Source: Pinus tabuliformis
Lineage: Eukaryota > Streptophyta > Pinopsida > Pinales > Pinaceae
Length of the DNA: 64,000 nt
Direction: 5' to 3'
NCBI GenBank assembly: GCA_031772625.1
Contig: CM062808.1
Coordinates: forward strand, 138,300,605-138,364,604
In this document: positions 35,897-47,689 of the stretch, piece by piece
Layout of the letters: every line of letters starts with the position of its first letter
How positions within the stretch are numbered: the stretch's first letter is position 1
Position numbers and translations under genes: made by a program
Notes under the pieces: model-generated
The model's input: the letters and a program-made list of their open reading frames with translations, nothing else
Databases searched by the model: none
What the model was told of the DNA's origin: nothing

Positions 35897-36036
35897 TTCG
35901 TTCCTTTGTCGCTTGAGGTCTTCTTTGAGAAATTATTTGATAGGATCTCCTGCTCCCTTGTCTTTCTTTTCTTTCACCATGGGAGGTCGTCGATGTTGGC
36001 GGGGCCGGTATTATAAGGGCTCAACCAGTTCAAGTT

Positions 36037-39000
36037 TGTAACACCCTCATCCCACATCTACCAAAGTAACTGGTCTACTTGGGTAAATATGCAATGAGAA
36101 GCCACTATAATGGGATTCAACCTCCCAAGTCACCTTAAGGAAGTGGAATCGACAGAAATACACCACACAGATCTTCCACATCAACAACGAAACTCCCAGG
36201 AGCCATCCCAACCCTTGAGACCAAATGAAGTTTTAATGCATCAAACCCTTGGATGTTGCCTTGATATGGACAAGGGTGCATCTAGGAGGCTCCAGACGCT
36301 CACACATCAAGGCATGCGTGTGTTTGCAGACTTTTCTCCTCAGACCTATGTATGCGACTCTAGGATTTGTGCCACTTTTTCAGGCCCAAAGCTCAGGTCA
36401 CTACCCAGAACTCAAGGACAGGTTCATAAATGAATTTACACAACAAAATAATGATACATTTGCAAAAACATTGACAAGGTCTAGATTGGACCCCTCCTAG
36501 CCATGACATGCATTTCGTCAAGCATGTCACAAATATGTAATCTATAGGTTTAAACAACAAATCTAAGCATAGTAGTCTCATACTTATCTAAAAATCGCTA
36601 AGAAGCATTGTTCCCTTATATCATTAGTTGCATTATCATCTATTAGGGCATAGATACATTGTTCATTCGTTTACAAATCAAAACATGAGGAGAGCCATAT
36701 ATCATCATTGTCATGATACATGCTTATAACCAGCATAATAATAACAGAAATATCAAGGAGCCATATAATCCACATATAAACCAATGCATTTACACATAGG
36801 ATACCAAGGAAATAACCTCTTATTAATGAATGCAAAAGCCAACATGATATGAGACTACCACATTCCACTTGACCGTAGATTGGCTTAGCCATATCTCTCT
36901 TCAGCTAATCACCCCCATGTCGTATTCTAAGCATGAATGTGGGACTCAAACCAAAAGAACCAATCAAAGCATCCCAAGGCTAAACCACCTCACCCTCGTC
37001 AATAGAAACTAGACTTTACTGCGATCCACACTAGATCACTAGGCCAAAACAATAAACATGTAAGAACAGGCTTTACCATGATCTCCATCAGATCACTAGT
37101 CCAAAATAAGCATTGATGGCACTAGATTTCTCCACCTACACTGTGAGGAATTTTCCTATCTTGTAGTCTCTAAGGCTTTACCGTAATCCACACCGGATCA
37201 TTATGCCCTAAACTGAGACTCCATTCTTCAAGATTTACCGTATATCCCATCTCTGGATTCCTAGGCCTGATCAAGGGCAACAACCTCTAGGCTTTACTGT
37301 ATATCCCGCCATTCACCAGTCGAGGATGCCTAGGCCCACTGAGGCAACACAAAATCTGGCTTTACTACAACTGATAGTCTGGTTTAGGGGTTACTAGGGC
37401 ATAACACAAAATCTGGCTTTACTGCAACTAACAGTCTGGTTCAGGGGTTACTAGGGCATGTGTTATTTTATTCAAAGATCCACCTTACCCAAATTCAAAT
37501 CCATTCGGCAATCCAGCTCAACCAAAACATGAGAACCCCATCACACCATGGCTATCCGGAAATGGAAAGGGTAGGCTGAATGTTGAAAATAGCAACAAGA
37601 AATGCTAAAAATAACATTTCAAGATATATTCCAATTTTAATTTGTCCTTGAATTAAAATTGAGAATTAAAATTCGAATTTAGTCTCACCAGCTGTTTGAA
37701 AAATAATTAATTAATTCATCTTGAGTTAATTAGTTGGAGAAATTCAAACATGAAGTCTTTGTGAAGACATGTAACAATTATCCCTTTTATTGAGGAAGTT
37801 ATCCCTTAATTAAGGAGATAAAGATGAGTTGTAATTAGTTAGCTCAGTTAAATGAGTTAAGTCCAGTTAAATTAGTTCCAAACAGTTGGAGGAACTAATT
37901 GTGAGTTCAGTCAGTTAATGCATGCATGCATGCAACTAGTGTACTCCAGATAACTGAATATTCTCTCATAAATAACTCATGCATGTCAGTTTAGACAAAG
38001 ACCCAGTTGAAATTAAAGACAGGGACATTGTACTATTAGTTGGAGGAATTTTCCTATAAAGGAAACTCATCCATGTAGAAGGAATAAGGTTCCTTGAGGA
38101 TTGCGCAATTCTTACAGGGTGTGAGAACAGTGTGAGTGATCAGTGTTACACTTGGTAACAATAGGATCACCGAGGAGAAACAACGCAAGGAAATAAGAGG
38201 CTTGGAGGGTAGAGGAGAAGGCTTGTGAGAAGCTTTGATTGCCTGTGAGCATCTAGGAGGATTGTACTGAGAGTTGGCTAGCTGTGAGAGCTAAGGCTTT
38301 GTATAATTCTTGATGTATTTCCACCTTGTATGATAATACAAATTGCGAGGTTTTTAGCTGAGGCTTTCCCCAGAGTATTCTTCTGTGTTTCATGTGCATG
38401 ATTTCTTCTTCTTTTGTTATATGTGTTCCGATTGATCTTGCTCAAATTGATTAAGCTTCCGCAAGTTTGATAGTAGAAGTAGATTAAGTATTTTGCTTTA
38501 GTACATTGCATAATCAGATTAATCTACAGCGAGAATTTCTACACTGAAAACACTGTCACACCTAGCAAAACCCATGCCACTAACAAAAAGAGAACCAAGA
38601 GCACACATGCAACACCATGCATGCCAAATATAGCAAGGAAACCACACATGCAAATCGATACCTGCAAAGAATCCTGTTGTAGTTGCTTGATCCTACTCTT
38701 CCTTGCTTGATCTCTACTTCATCTTGCATTCTTTTCCTTTCTTGATCCAACGGTAAAGTACTATAAGAAAACTCAAGTGTCCAAGAGTGAGAGAGAGAGG
38801 GAATAATGAGAGAGCTCCAAAACTAAACTGACAAAAGGTGCCAACTGATCCCCAAAAGCCTTTTTAGTAATGAGGCATCTATTTTCTTCATTTTCCATTA
38901 CTTTCCTTCATTTTCCTCCTCACATGCAACCTATGACCTTTCACCTTCATTTTCTCCTAATTTCCATTATTTTCATAAATAAATGACAAGTAATGCCACT

Positions 39001-39183
39001 TTGCCTTTCCAAATGCCTTGGCCATTGCCTTTGCCAATTCCCTTAGCCATAATAAACCAAATGAACACCCACACTAAGATGTTTTGCCCGATATTTAGCT
39101 TGGAATAAGTGTCCCATAATCCATGGTTATTATTTTTCCTTTATTTATTTTTATTACAAGGAATTTTCACCAGAGTTGTCACA
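36037..39183 (-). repeat. G1 3' LTR, right arm (carries a solo-LTR insertion)
   Basis: On the minus strand it begins TGTGACAACTC directly after the polypurine tract (CCCCCAAGGGGGAGGGTTC, 39,184-39,203) and ends GAGGGTGTTACA at 36,037. Without the 963-bp insert at 37,581-38,543 it is about 2.2 kb, as expected. It includes a local duplication of the block around 37,335-37,450 (AACACAAAATCTGGCTTTACTGC twice in near-identical form). Confidence 0.85.
37581..38543. mobile_element. Solo LTR with perfect 5-bp target duplication
   Basis: A 963-bp insert in the G1 3' LTR begins TGTTGAAAAT and ends AATTTCTACA. The target duplication CTGAA is exact (37,576-37,580 and 38,544-38,548). A TATA-like CCTATAAAGG lies near 38,055 and an A/T-rich 3' part lies around 38,325-38,345. 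It has no coding capacity. The ends and size fit a Copia-type solo LTR, left by recombination between the two LTRs of a former full element. Confidence 0.85.
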
Positions 39184-39509
39184 GAACCCTCCCCCTTGGG
39201 GGACACCTTCCTCGGTGTTCAACCACACCTATACCTTAGCAAAATTTATGAAAAGAAAACGTACTACCCATGAAGCTTTATAACTTAGCTCGGTGCAGTA
39301 TTTACAACGATAACCCTACTATCAAGAAAATCAACATGACAACATAACAACATGACAACTATAATGACATGACACCCATACCGCTTATTGGAGATTTATA
39401 ACATAGCTCGCGGCGATATTTACATCCATATACATATGTACATATACTGAAACATCACCCAAACATATTCCAAAACATATACCAAACATCATACCAAAAA
39501 TGCTTTGCC

Positions 39510-39816
39510 TCAACCAACAAACAATGAAGGATACATAGCCCACATCTGATCTGCCATCTCCCATGTAACTTCGTCAAGCCCAAAGTGCTTCCATTGCAAT
39601 TTAACTTGCTCGATTGCTTGGTACTGGAGCATGAGCACCTTTCTCTGCAATATGCACTGAGGTTCCGATTGGAATTCTCCATCTGGATCCACTTGCAATA
39701 CATACTAATCAATCACATGATCAACATCTTTAACATACTTTTTAAGGAATGACACATGGAAAACATCATAGAATTTCATTATCAGAGGCAGTGCAAGTCG
39801 ATAGGTTATTGGTTCG
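39510..39816 (-). pseudogene. G1 chromodomain end, duplicated copy
   Basis: Minus strand: FYDVFHVSFLKKYVKDVDHVID-like DNA, then VDPDGEFQSEPQCILQRKVL and the chromodomain VKLQWKHFGLDEVTWEMAD. It is a near copy of 42,237-42,540 created by the tandem duplication. Confidence 0.85.
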
Positions 39817-40110
39817 ATCCTTGTTAGGGTCCAACCCTAACCCCTTTATTTATGTAATAGGATTGAGTCATAGTTATAGAGTCAATAAAGCCCGTATTAA
39901 TAATTGTAAGTGGTTAACCCGCATCTAATGAAGGGACCACAGTTAGTTGCAAATGGGCCATGGTATTAGATAGATGGTATTAGTATGAATCCTATATAAA
40001 GGATAGAGACTCCCCTCATGGAGCATCGCGTCTTATTTTGTAATTGAGCTCAACTCTATTGGAGGTTGCCCCCTCGAAGAGGCAAGTGAACATTGCTTTC
40101 TGAATAATAT

Positions 40111-40990
40111 TACCTTCGCTATTATATTTATTAATTTATATTTTTAGATTTATTTTTATTTAATAAATAAATAAATATAAATTATTATTATTTATATTTT
40201 TATTTATTTAAATAAATAAATATAAATTATTATTTTTATATATTTATATATTTATTTAATAAATAAATAATTTATTATTACTTTATTTATATATTTATTT
40301 AGTTATCTCACACCTAATTTAACTAAATTTATATATATTTATTTATTTTTGATTTTTTATTTACATAATTATATATTTATTTAATAAATAAATAATTTAT
40401 TATTTTATTTATATATCTATATATTTAGTTATCTCCCACCTAATATAACTAAACTTATAGATTTATATATGATTTTATATTTATAAATTAAGTAGATAAT
40501 TTACCTTTGCCATTATATTTATTATTTATATTTTTAGATTTATCTTTATTTAATAAATAAATAAATATAAATTATTATTATTTTTATTTATTTAAATAAA
40601 TAAATATAAATTATTATAATTTTTATATATTTATTTAATAAATAAATAATTTATTATTACTTTATTTATATATTTTTATATATTTATTTAGTTATCTCAC
40701 ACCTAATTTAACTAAATTTATATATATTTATTTAATTTTGATTTATTTATTATTATATTATAATTTTATCATTGATATATTTATTTATTTCTTACCTATT
40801 ATAACTAAATTTGACCTTGCTCCTTAGTCAACCTTTGGCCAGGTAACCGTTGGTGTCTCTGCTCTAGCTATTTAAACAGGCTAAGCTGGATCTGTTCTTC
40901 AACTTATCCTGACGATGAACCACACTGGTTGGTTCGAAACGCGTCGACAAAAGATTGGTTATGTGATTTTGCCGAAGATTATCTAAACAA
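40111..40990. mobile_element. AT-rich insert in the duplicated G2 LTR, hammerhead-like end
   Basis: About 880 bp is absent from the other two G2 LTRs. Most of it (40,120-40,800) is built from TTTATTTAATAAATAAATA-type words. A larger internal direct repeat of about 380 bp starts with ACCTTCGCTATTATATTTATT and recurs at 40,502. The last 180 bp are of ordinary composition and include a TATTTAAA box near 40,869 and the ribozyme-like motif. No LTR, transposase or clear inverted ends are seen. One possibility is a Penelope-like element fragment, which is known to carry hammerhead motifs. Confidence 0.6.
40909..40945 (+). ncRNA. Hammerhead-ribozyme-like motif (candidate)
   Basis: The order of conserved pieces matches a hammerhead core: CTGACGA (fits CUGANGA) at 40,909-40,915, a stem II of GAACC (40,917-40,921) with GGTTC (40,931-40,935), GAAAC at 40,936-40,940, then GTC at 40,943-40,945 as cleavage triplet. 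The stem III between AC and GT is only 2 bp, as in the minimal hammerheads of Penelope-like elements. Stem I (TTATC with GACAA) has one mismatch, and one extra base lies before stem II. Activity is not established. Confidence 0.42.
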
Positions 40991-41791
40991 TAAAATACTT
41001 GTTGTTATTTCTCATTGTTCTATGTTCTGGGTATATTTCTTCGCATATTTGGTATTCTGGTATCGTCTTGCAGGTTAAGAGCATAAAAAGTGGTACCAGA
41101 GCGCTTTCCAGGGCCGGTGGGATCTCCAATTTTTAGCATTTTTTTTTTTTTTGGCTAGAGACGTGTTCCAACATCTTTAAACCACGAGATCTGTCATTGA
41201 GTGCATAAACTTGCGGATTTGGGGAGGCATGCGCACAGGAAATACAATAGGTGGTCACGCTTATTGGACTCCCTTGTAACCCCTGCGGGTACCTCTTCGA
41301 GTAGTAGCGCATTAGATAGAACCGCGCACGGGCTGTCTTCCAAGTACCCTCTGGGTATATCGGAAGCCCCCTAGCTCCCTTCAAACCTCGCCATAGATAA
41401 ACCGTCGGCTGTCATGTTGCTATAGTACACCGAGAATAGCACTCAGAGAGATTACTCGCGCATACGATAGGGTAGTCGGGTTGTATAGCTAAGGGTACAG
41501 TTGATCCTCCTTGGTTAGTGCCCTGAAAAATTGGGCCGAGTACTACTGTCAGACCCTTATGTATATTGCGATTTGTAGCACCTGACACTCCTGGAGACCA
41601 TAGTTCCCTTCTCTATCTCTGGATCACGCATAATATTTGCTAGATCAGATCTCGCAAGTGGGGTTTTGTCGCAATAGCAGCAATTAGTTATGCCGTTCAA
41701 ATCTATCAGATTAGCCATTCAGATCTATCAGATCCATCAGATCCGCAGCAGCAGTCAGTTCCGCCATTCAAATCTATCAGATCAGCTATTT

Positions 41792-42545
41792 AATGAACAC
41801 CCACACTAGGATGTTTTGCCCGATATTTAGCTTGGAATAAGTGTCCCATAATCCATGGTTATTATTTTGCCTTTATTTATTTTTATTACATGGAATTTTC
41901 ACTAGAGTTGTCACATAACCCTCCCCCTTGGAGGACACCTTCCTCGGTGTTCAACAACACCTATACCTTAGCAAAATTTATGAAAAGAAAACGTACTGCC
42001 CATGAAGCTTTATAGCTTAGCTCGATGCAGTATTTACAGTGATAACCCTACTAACAAGCAAACTAACATGACAACATGACAACTACAATGACATGACACC
42101 CATACCGCTTATTGGAGCTTTATAACATAGCTTGTGGCGATATTTACATCCATATACATATGTACATATATTAAAACATCACCCAAACATATTCCAAAAC
42201 ATATACCAAACATCATACCAAAACTGCTTTGCCTCAACCAACAAACAATGAAGGATACATAGCCCGCATCTGATCTGCCATCTCCCATGTAACTTCGTCG
42301 GGCCCAAAGTGCTTCCATTGCAATTTAACCTGCTCGATTCCTTGGTTCTGGAGCATGAGCACCTTTCTCTGTAATATGCACTGAGGTTTCGACTGGAATT
42401 CTCCATCTGGATCCACCTGCAATACATACCATTCAATCACATGATCAACATCTTTAACATACTTTTTAAGCAATGACACATGGAAAACATCATAGAATTT
42501 CATTATCAGAGGTAGTGCAAGTCGATAGGTTATTGGTTCGATCCT
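41792..42545 (-). repeat. G1 3' end, tandem duplication copy 2
   Basis: Minus strand: the chromodomain and integrase C-terminus lie at 42,237-42,540 (KFYDVFHVSLLKKYVKDVDH, then QVKLQWKHFGPDEVTWEMAD). The polypurine tract follows near 41,920-41,940, then about 120 bp of 3' LTR up to the breakpoint. It adjoins the complete G2 and is the original junction context. Confidence 0.82.
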
Positions 42546-42929
42546 TGTTAGGGTCCATCCCTAACCCCCTTATTTATGTAATAGGATTGAGTCATAGTTA
42601 TAGAGTCAATAAAGCCCATATTAATAATTGTAGGTGGTTAACCCACATCTAATGAAGGGACCACAGTTAGCTGCAAATGGGCCATGGTATTAGATAGATG
42701 GTATTAGTACGAATCCTATATAAAGGATAGAGACTCCCCTCGAGGAGCATCACGTCTTATTTTGTAATTGAGCTCAGCTCTATTGGAGGTTGCCCCCTCA
42801 AAGAGGCAAGTGAACATTGCTTTCTGAATAATAAAATACTTGTTGTTATTTCTCATTTTTCTATGTTCTGGGTATATTTCTTCGCATATTTGGTATTCTG
42901 GTATCATCTTGCAGGTTAAGAGCATAAAA
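42546..42929 (+). repeat. G2 5' LTR
   Basis: A 384-bp LTR starting TGTTAGGGTCC and ending GAGCATAAAA. A TATA-like CCTATATAAAGG is near 42,716 and a polyadenylation-like AATAAAATAC near 42,830. Confidence 0.88.
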
Positions 42930-43769
42930 AGTGGTACCAGAGCGCTTTCCAGGGCCGGTGGGATCTCCAATTTTTAGCATTTTTTTTTTGGCTAGAGACG
43001 TGTTCCGGTGTCTTTAAACCACGGGATCTGTCGTTGAGCACATAAACCTGCGGATTTGGGGAGGCATGCACACAGGAAATACAAGAGGTGGTCATGCTTA
43101 TTAGACTCCCTTGTAAACCCTGTGGGCACCCCTTCAAGTACTAGTGCATTAGACAGAACCGCGCACGAGCTGTCTTCCAAGTACCCTCTGGGTATATCGG
43201 AAGCCCCCTAGCTCCCTTCAAACCTCACCATAGATAAACCGTCGGTCGTCATGTTGCTATAGTACACCGAGAACAACACTCAGAGAGATTACTCGTGCAT
43301 ACGATAGGGTAGTCGGATTGTAAGGCTAAGGGTACGGTTGATCCTCCTTGGTTAGTGCCCTGAAAAATTGGGCCAAGTACTACTGTCAGACCCTTATGTA
43401 TATTGCGATTTGTAGCACCTGACACTCCTGTAGACCATAGTTCCCTTCTCTATCTCTGGATCACGCATAATATTTGCTAGATCAGATCTCGCAAGTGGGG
43501 TTTTGTCGCAATAGCAGCAATCAGATTAGCCATTCAGATCTATCAGATCCATCAGATCCGCAACAGTAATCAGTTTCGCCGTTCAAATCTATCAGATCAG
43601 CCATTTAGATCTCTTAGATCCATCAGATCTGTCATCCAAATCTAGCAGTTTGGGCTCTATAGCCATCGCAACAATCAGATCCACCATTCAAATCTGAGTA
43701 GTGGTGTGGGTTCCTATACCTGGGCGTGATTTTCGGGCGGTCCCAAATTTCAAGTACATCGGATCGTGC
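42930..43769 (+). other. G2 untranslated leader
   Basis: About 840 bp between the 5' LTR and gag. It contains a run of CAGATC-type words (ATCAGATC, CCATTCAAATC) repeated about ten times at 43,515-43,690. Such repeats in retrotransposon leaders can be packaging signals, but here the role is unknown. Confidence 0.7.
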
Positions 43770-44671
43770 ATGGTACAAACTAGAGCTCAAGCTATGGCAA
43801 ATGAGAGGATTGACAACCTTGAATCACAATTGAAAGAGGTCATGTTGCAGCTGCAAAACTTAAATGCAACACTCTCTAAGGACAAGGTGGAGGCACGCGA
43901 GGAGGCATATATTGGCAATGAAACATTGAGTGTGAGTCTAGCTAGTCTCTTCACCTCTTTGGCACCCACCAACAATCCCATCCGCGACCACCCAAGCTGG
44001 ACATGTATAAATTTGATGGCTCTCACCCTGCTGCATGGATAGCAAAAATGGAGCAACATTTCACACTGAATTACATCCTGGATAATGCCACTCAGCTTAG
44101 TGTGGGTATCATGTACTTGGACAATGAAAGATGGTAATGGTGGCAATGGCATCAACGTTGCTATGGAAGGCCCTTGACTTGGGAGACATTAAAAAAAGCT
44201 CTTATGGATCGCTTTGACCATGAATCTGATTTTTTGGGTCGTCTCACTAAGCTCCGACAGACAGGAACAATGAACGAATATATTGTCGCCTTTGAAGCCT
44301 TAGTTTTTTGCACTAGAGGTCTACATGATGAGTTCTACGTGGAATGTTTTATTAGTGGTCTCAAAGAAGCCATACAAGTGCACGTCCGACTACACCACCC
44401 TAGCTCATGGCTACATGCTTGTAGGATAGCTCGTGAAGTAGAATGTGCGTTAACGACCCAGTCCAATCGCCCAAATTTCATCACCAAGGGTCGCCCCCCA
44501 CAGGCTCAAAGAACTACCCAAACACTCAAGGTTCAAAAGGTGTCACCAGCAGAAATGGAGGAAAGAAGAAAGCAAGGATTATATTACTACTGTGATGAGA
44601 AATACTCCCCCGGGCATAAATGCAAGGAGCCCAAATTCTTTCAAATTGATGCTACTGATCACAGTTCATGA
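43770..44671 (+). pseudogene. G2 gag
   Basis: It starts MVQTRAQAMANERIDNLESQ with a coiled-coil-like segment. The retrotransposon gag core follows with TWETLKKALMDRF, LTKLRQTGTMNEYIVAFEAL and FISGLKEAIQVHV. It ends with a zinc-knuckle-like region YYYCDEKYSPGHKCKEP (about 44,583-44,633). Broken. Confidence 0.8.
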
Positions 44672-44755
44672 GAGGAAGCCCCACCACTTGAGGAACCATA
44701 GGAGGAAGAAGAGGACAACCAGCAGGACAATATATCGGAAGAACCAGTTATCTCG

Positions 44756-45400
44756 TTGCATGCTTTGGCAGGAATTTCTTCGCCCCAAACTCTCAAAATC
44801 AAAGGTTTTATTAAGCATCGCCGAGTAGTAGTCTTAATTGATAGTGGCAGTACACATAATTTTATCCATCAAAGAGTCACGGAAAAAGTGCATTGTTTTG
44901 TCCAAGTAGTTTCTAACTTCCAGGTCCAAATGGCTAATGGGGGGACAATGAAATGTGAAGGAAGTTGTCAAAATGTCAAACTTCAAATGGGGGGTTATCA
45001 GTTAAAGACCCACACATTTGGCGTACACATGGGAGGGTGCGACATTGTCCTAGGTGCTGAATGGCTTCGCACACTTGGCCCAATCACAATGGATTTCCGG
45101 GAGTTATATATGAGCTTTAAGCAGAACAACCACACACATACCCACTGCGGACTCCAGGCGGGAGCTCCCTCTATCATCAACTCACATCGGATGGAAAAAT
45201 TGTTAAAAAAGGGCCACCATGGAGTTATAGCCCAATTTAATGTCACCCACGCCTTCGAACCCAATTCTCTTCATATTCATCCTGAGATGCAACAAATCTT
45301 AAACGACCATCTACCAGTCTTTGACAAGCCTCATGAGCTTCCACCCTCGAGAGGGGAACATGATCATAGCATTACTTTGGTCCTAGGGGCCCAACCACCA
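44756..45400 (+). pseudogene. G2 protease and linker
   Basis: The aspartic protease active site VVLIDSGSTHNFIH is at about 44,829-44,870, followed by DIVLGAEWLRTLGPITMDF, the hallmark C-terminal part of plant Ty3/gypsy proteases. A linker to RT contains HGVIAQFN and LPPSRGEHDHSITL. Confidence 0.85.
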
Positions 45401-46640
45401 AATTTGTGCCCATATAGATATCTATTCGCCCAAAAGAATGAAATTGAAAAAATAATCAAGGAACTCTTGGAAGCAGCGTCATTCATCCCAGCATTAGTCC
45501 TTATTCATCGTCGGTGGTCATGGTACTCAAGAAAGATGAGGAATGGCGTATGTGTCCAGACTTCAGGGCCCTTAATAAGTTGACAGTCAAAGATAAATTT
45601 CCCATCCCGGTTGTCGATGATTTTCTGGATGAACTACATAGGGCTCAATTCTTTACTAAGCTTGACCTTCGCTCGGGCTACCACCAAATTCGCATGAAAG
45701 AAGTAGACATTCTAAAGACTGCTTTTCGAACTCATGAAGGCCATTATGAGTTCCTGGTCATGCCATTCGGTCTTTGTAATGCCCCATCCACTTTTCAGAT
45801 CCTTATGAACCAGCTACTCTAACCATATCTCAGAAAATTTGTCCTTGTTTTCTTTGATGACATCCTCATCTACAGTCGCACCTGGGCCACACATCTTCAG
45901 CATGCAGATCTGCTCTTGCAACTGCTCCGCAAGCATAAATTATTTGTCAAGATTTCCAAGAGCTCTTTTGGCATGGAAGAAGTTGAGTATTTGGGCCACA
46001 TTGTGGGGCGTGAAGGTGTCAGGGTGGAGCGCAAAAAGATCCAGGCAATGCAGGATTGGTCTCGACCAAAGACCTTGAAGAGCCTGAGAGGATTTTTGGG
46101 TCTCACAGGCTACTATCGCAAATTTGTCTGCAATTATGGTCGCATTGCTAGGCCCCTCACTTAACTCCTCATGAAAAATTCATTCCTCTGGAATGAGGAA
46201 GCACAACAGGCCTTTACAGCTCTCAAACATGCCATGTGTTCTACTCCAGTCTTAGCACTACCCGACTTCACCAAATATTTTGTGATTGAATGTGATGCTT
46301 CTGGTATGGGTATTGGGGTTGTCTTAATCCAGGAAGGTCGACCCTTGGCTATCATGAGCCAACAACTAAGTGGGAAGAATCTGGGACAATCTACCTTTGA
46401 GAAGGAGATGATGGCCATCTTACATGCAGTAGATACCTGGCGACCATACTTATTGGGGTGACGTTTCCAAATCCGCACAGACCATCAAAGCCTTAAATAT
46501 TTTTTGGAGCAACGTCTATCCTCACCACAACAAAATAAATGGCTCACCAAAATGTTAGGATATGATTATGAGATAATTTATAAGAAAGGGCGCGAAAATA
46601 TTGTAGCAGATGTGTTATCCCACCAATTTGAGGAGGAAAG
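45401..46640 (+). pseudogene. G2 reverse transcriptase and RNase H
   Basis: [57 protein letters not shown] and the catalytic VLVFFDDILIYS near 45,840. Connection: EEVEYLGHIVGREGVRVE and LRGFLGLTGYYRKFV. RNase H: KYFVIECDASGMGIGVVLIQ, QSTFEKEMMAILHAVDTWR, then DHQSLKYFLEQR-like DNA and KKGRENIVADVLS. All landmarks are in the usual order. Confidence 0.87.
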
Positions 46641-46679
46641 TACCCTGCTTGCAATTTCCCTTCCCATTCCAGACTGGAT

Positions 46680-47600
46680 TGAAGAAGCTCGCAAGGAGTG
46701 GTTTTCACATCCCTGGCTCTCCCAACTCATTAATCAATTACAGGCGGATCCAAATTCCACATCGGGCTACTCGTGGCAAGATGAGATTCTTTGCTACAAG
46801 GACAGAGTCATAATATCACCAACATCCACCCTCAAAAGTCACATTTTGGCGGAGTTGCACTCATCTCCCACTGCAGGACATCCAGGCTTTCAGAAGACGT
46901 ATGCTCGCACTCGAAGATCATTTTTTTCGACAGGCATGAAAAAATACATTCTTTTGTAGCTGAATATGACGTTTGTCAGTGCCACAAAGGAGAAACAGTC
47001 AAATCCCCACGCACATTACAGCCATTGCCCATCCTGGCCTCAATCTTGATGGAGGTTTCTATGGATTTCATTATGGGTCTTCCAAAGTCAGGAAACAAGT
47101 CAGTCATAATGGTGGTTGTGGACAGACTTTCTAAGTAAGCTCATTTTTGTGCCCTACCCCACCCTTTTACACCGACTTTGATCGTTCAATCTTTCATGGA
47201 TCAGATTTTCAAATTACATGGCATGCCCACTTCCATTGTGTCTGATCGTGACCCGATCTTCACCAGTAACTTTTGGCAAGAACTCTTCCGGCTACAAGGT
47301 ACCCAACTACAACTCAGTACTTCCTATCATCCACAAACTGATGGTCAAACTAAAGCAGTCAACAAATGTCTAGAGACCTACCTTAGGTGTTTCACTTCAG
47401 AAAAGCAACATCTCTGGGTACAGTGGTTACCTCTAGCCGAATGGTGGTATAACACCAACTCTCATGCCACCACCAAAATGACTCCATATGAAGAAGTTTA
47501 TGGTCAACTCCCTCCTTCACCTACTTCTTATATCAAGGGATGCTCAAAGGTACAAGCAGTGGATCAACTCCTATAGAACCGCACAACCATGCTGGCCCAT
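46680..47600 (+). pseudogene. G2 integrase
   Basis: The H2C2 zinc domain (LAELHSSPTAGHPGFQKTYA) is at 46,845-46,905. The catalytic core has VSMDFIMGLPKSGNKSVIMV, the second-aspartate block MPTSIVSDRDPIFTSNFWQE and the TSYHPQTDGQTKAVNKCLE block, then WYNTNSHATTKMTPYEEVYG. It is a standard Ty3/gypsy integrase. Confidence 0.87.
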
Positions 47601-47689
47601 CTTAGAGAGAATCTTCATCAAGCGCAGAACCACATGAAGCAATAGGCAGATCAACATCGCTCAGAACACTAATTTCAAGAAAGGGATTA

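Larger units (their letters stand above)
31207..36036 (-). mobile_element. G3 body: Ty3/gypsy element, gag to truncated 3' LTR
   Basis: On the minus strand the order is gag (from about 35,900), protease region, reverse transcriptase, RNase H, integrase, a polypurine tract (AAGGCAGGAGGAC, about 31,571-31,585) and 365 bp of a 3' LTR (31,207-31,570) that stops at the junction with left-arm G1. Its 5' LTR and leader are at 55,652-56,263 and 55,572-55,651, separated by the right-arm G1. No chromodomain was recognised. It is broken, with more than ten interruptions, and is the oldest element of the nest because G1 lies inside it. Confidence 0.8.
39060..41792. repeat. Tandem duplication across the G1/G2 boundary, copy 1
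   Basis: This segment and 41,792-43,606 are direct repeats. Each runs from ATGAACACCCACACTA in the G1 3' LTR through the G1 3' coding end and the G2 integration point (ATCCT|TGTTAGGG) into the G2 leader (TCAGATCAGC-ATTTA). Copy 1 is longer because its G2 LTR holds an 883-bp insert. The junction at 41,790-41,795 shows a few bases of microhomology. Copies are roughly 94-95% identical by eye, close to the G2 LTR divergence, so the duplication came soon after G2 arrived. Confidence 0.85.
39822..41792 (+). mobile_element. G2 5' LTR and leader, duplicated partial copy
   Basis: The G2 LTR spans 39,822-41,088, enlarged by the insert at about 40,111-40,990. The primer-site region TGGTACCAGAGCGC (from 41,091) and about 690 bp of leader follow, ending at the duplication breakpoint. 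ATCCT at 39,817-39,821 is the G2 target repeat. Confidence 0.85.

Noticed and set aside
40127-40800. Considered as a MITE or Helitron body
   Set aside because: No clear terminal inverted repeat pair, no TC...CTRR ends and no transposase-associated duplication were seen, so it is left as an unidentified insert.
39822-41792. First read as a second, independent G2 insertion
   Set aside because: The matching G1 flank on its left and the shared breakpoint in the leader show that it is part of a tandem duplication.
43515-43690. Repeated CAGATC words considered as a CRISPR-like or satellite array
   Set aside because: There is no constant spacer structure and the words vary. It lies in the G2 leader and is an ordinary low-complexity leader repeat.
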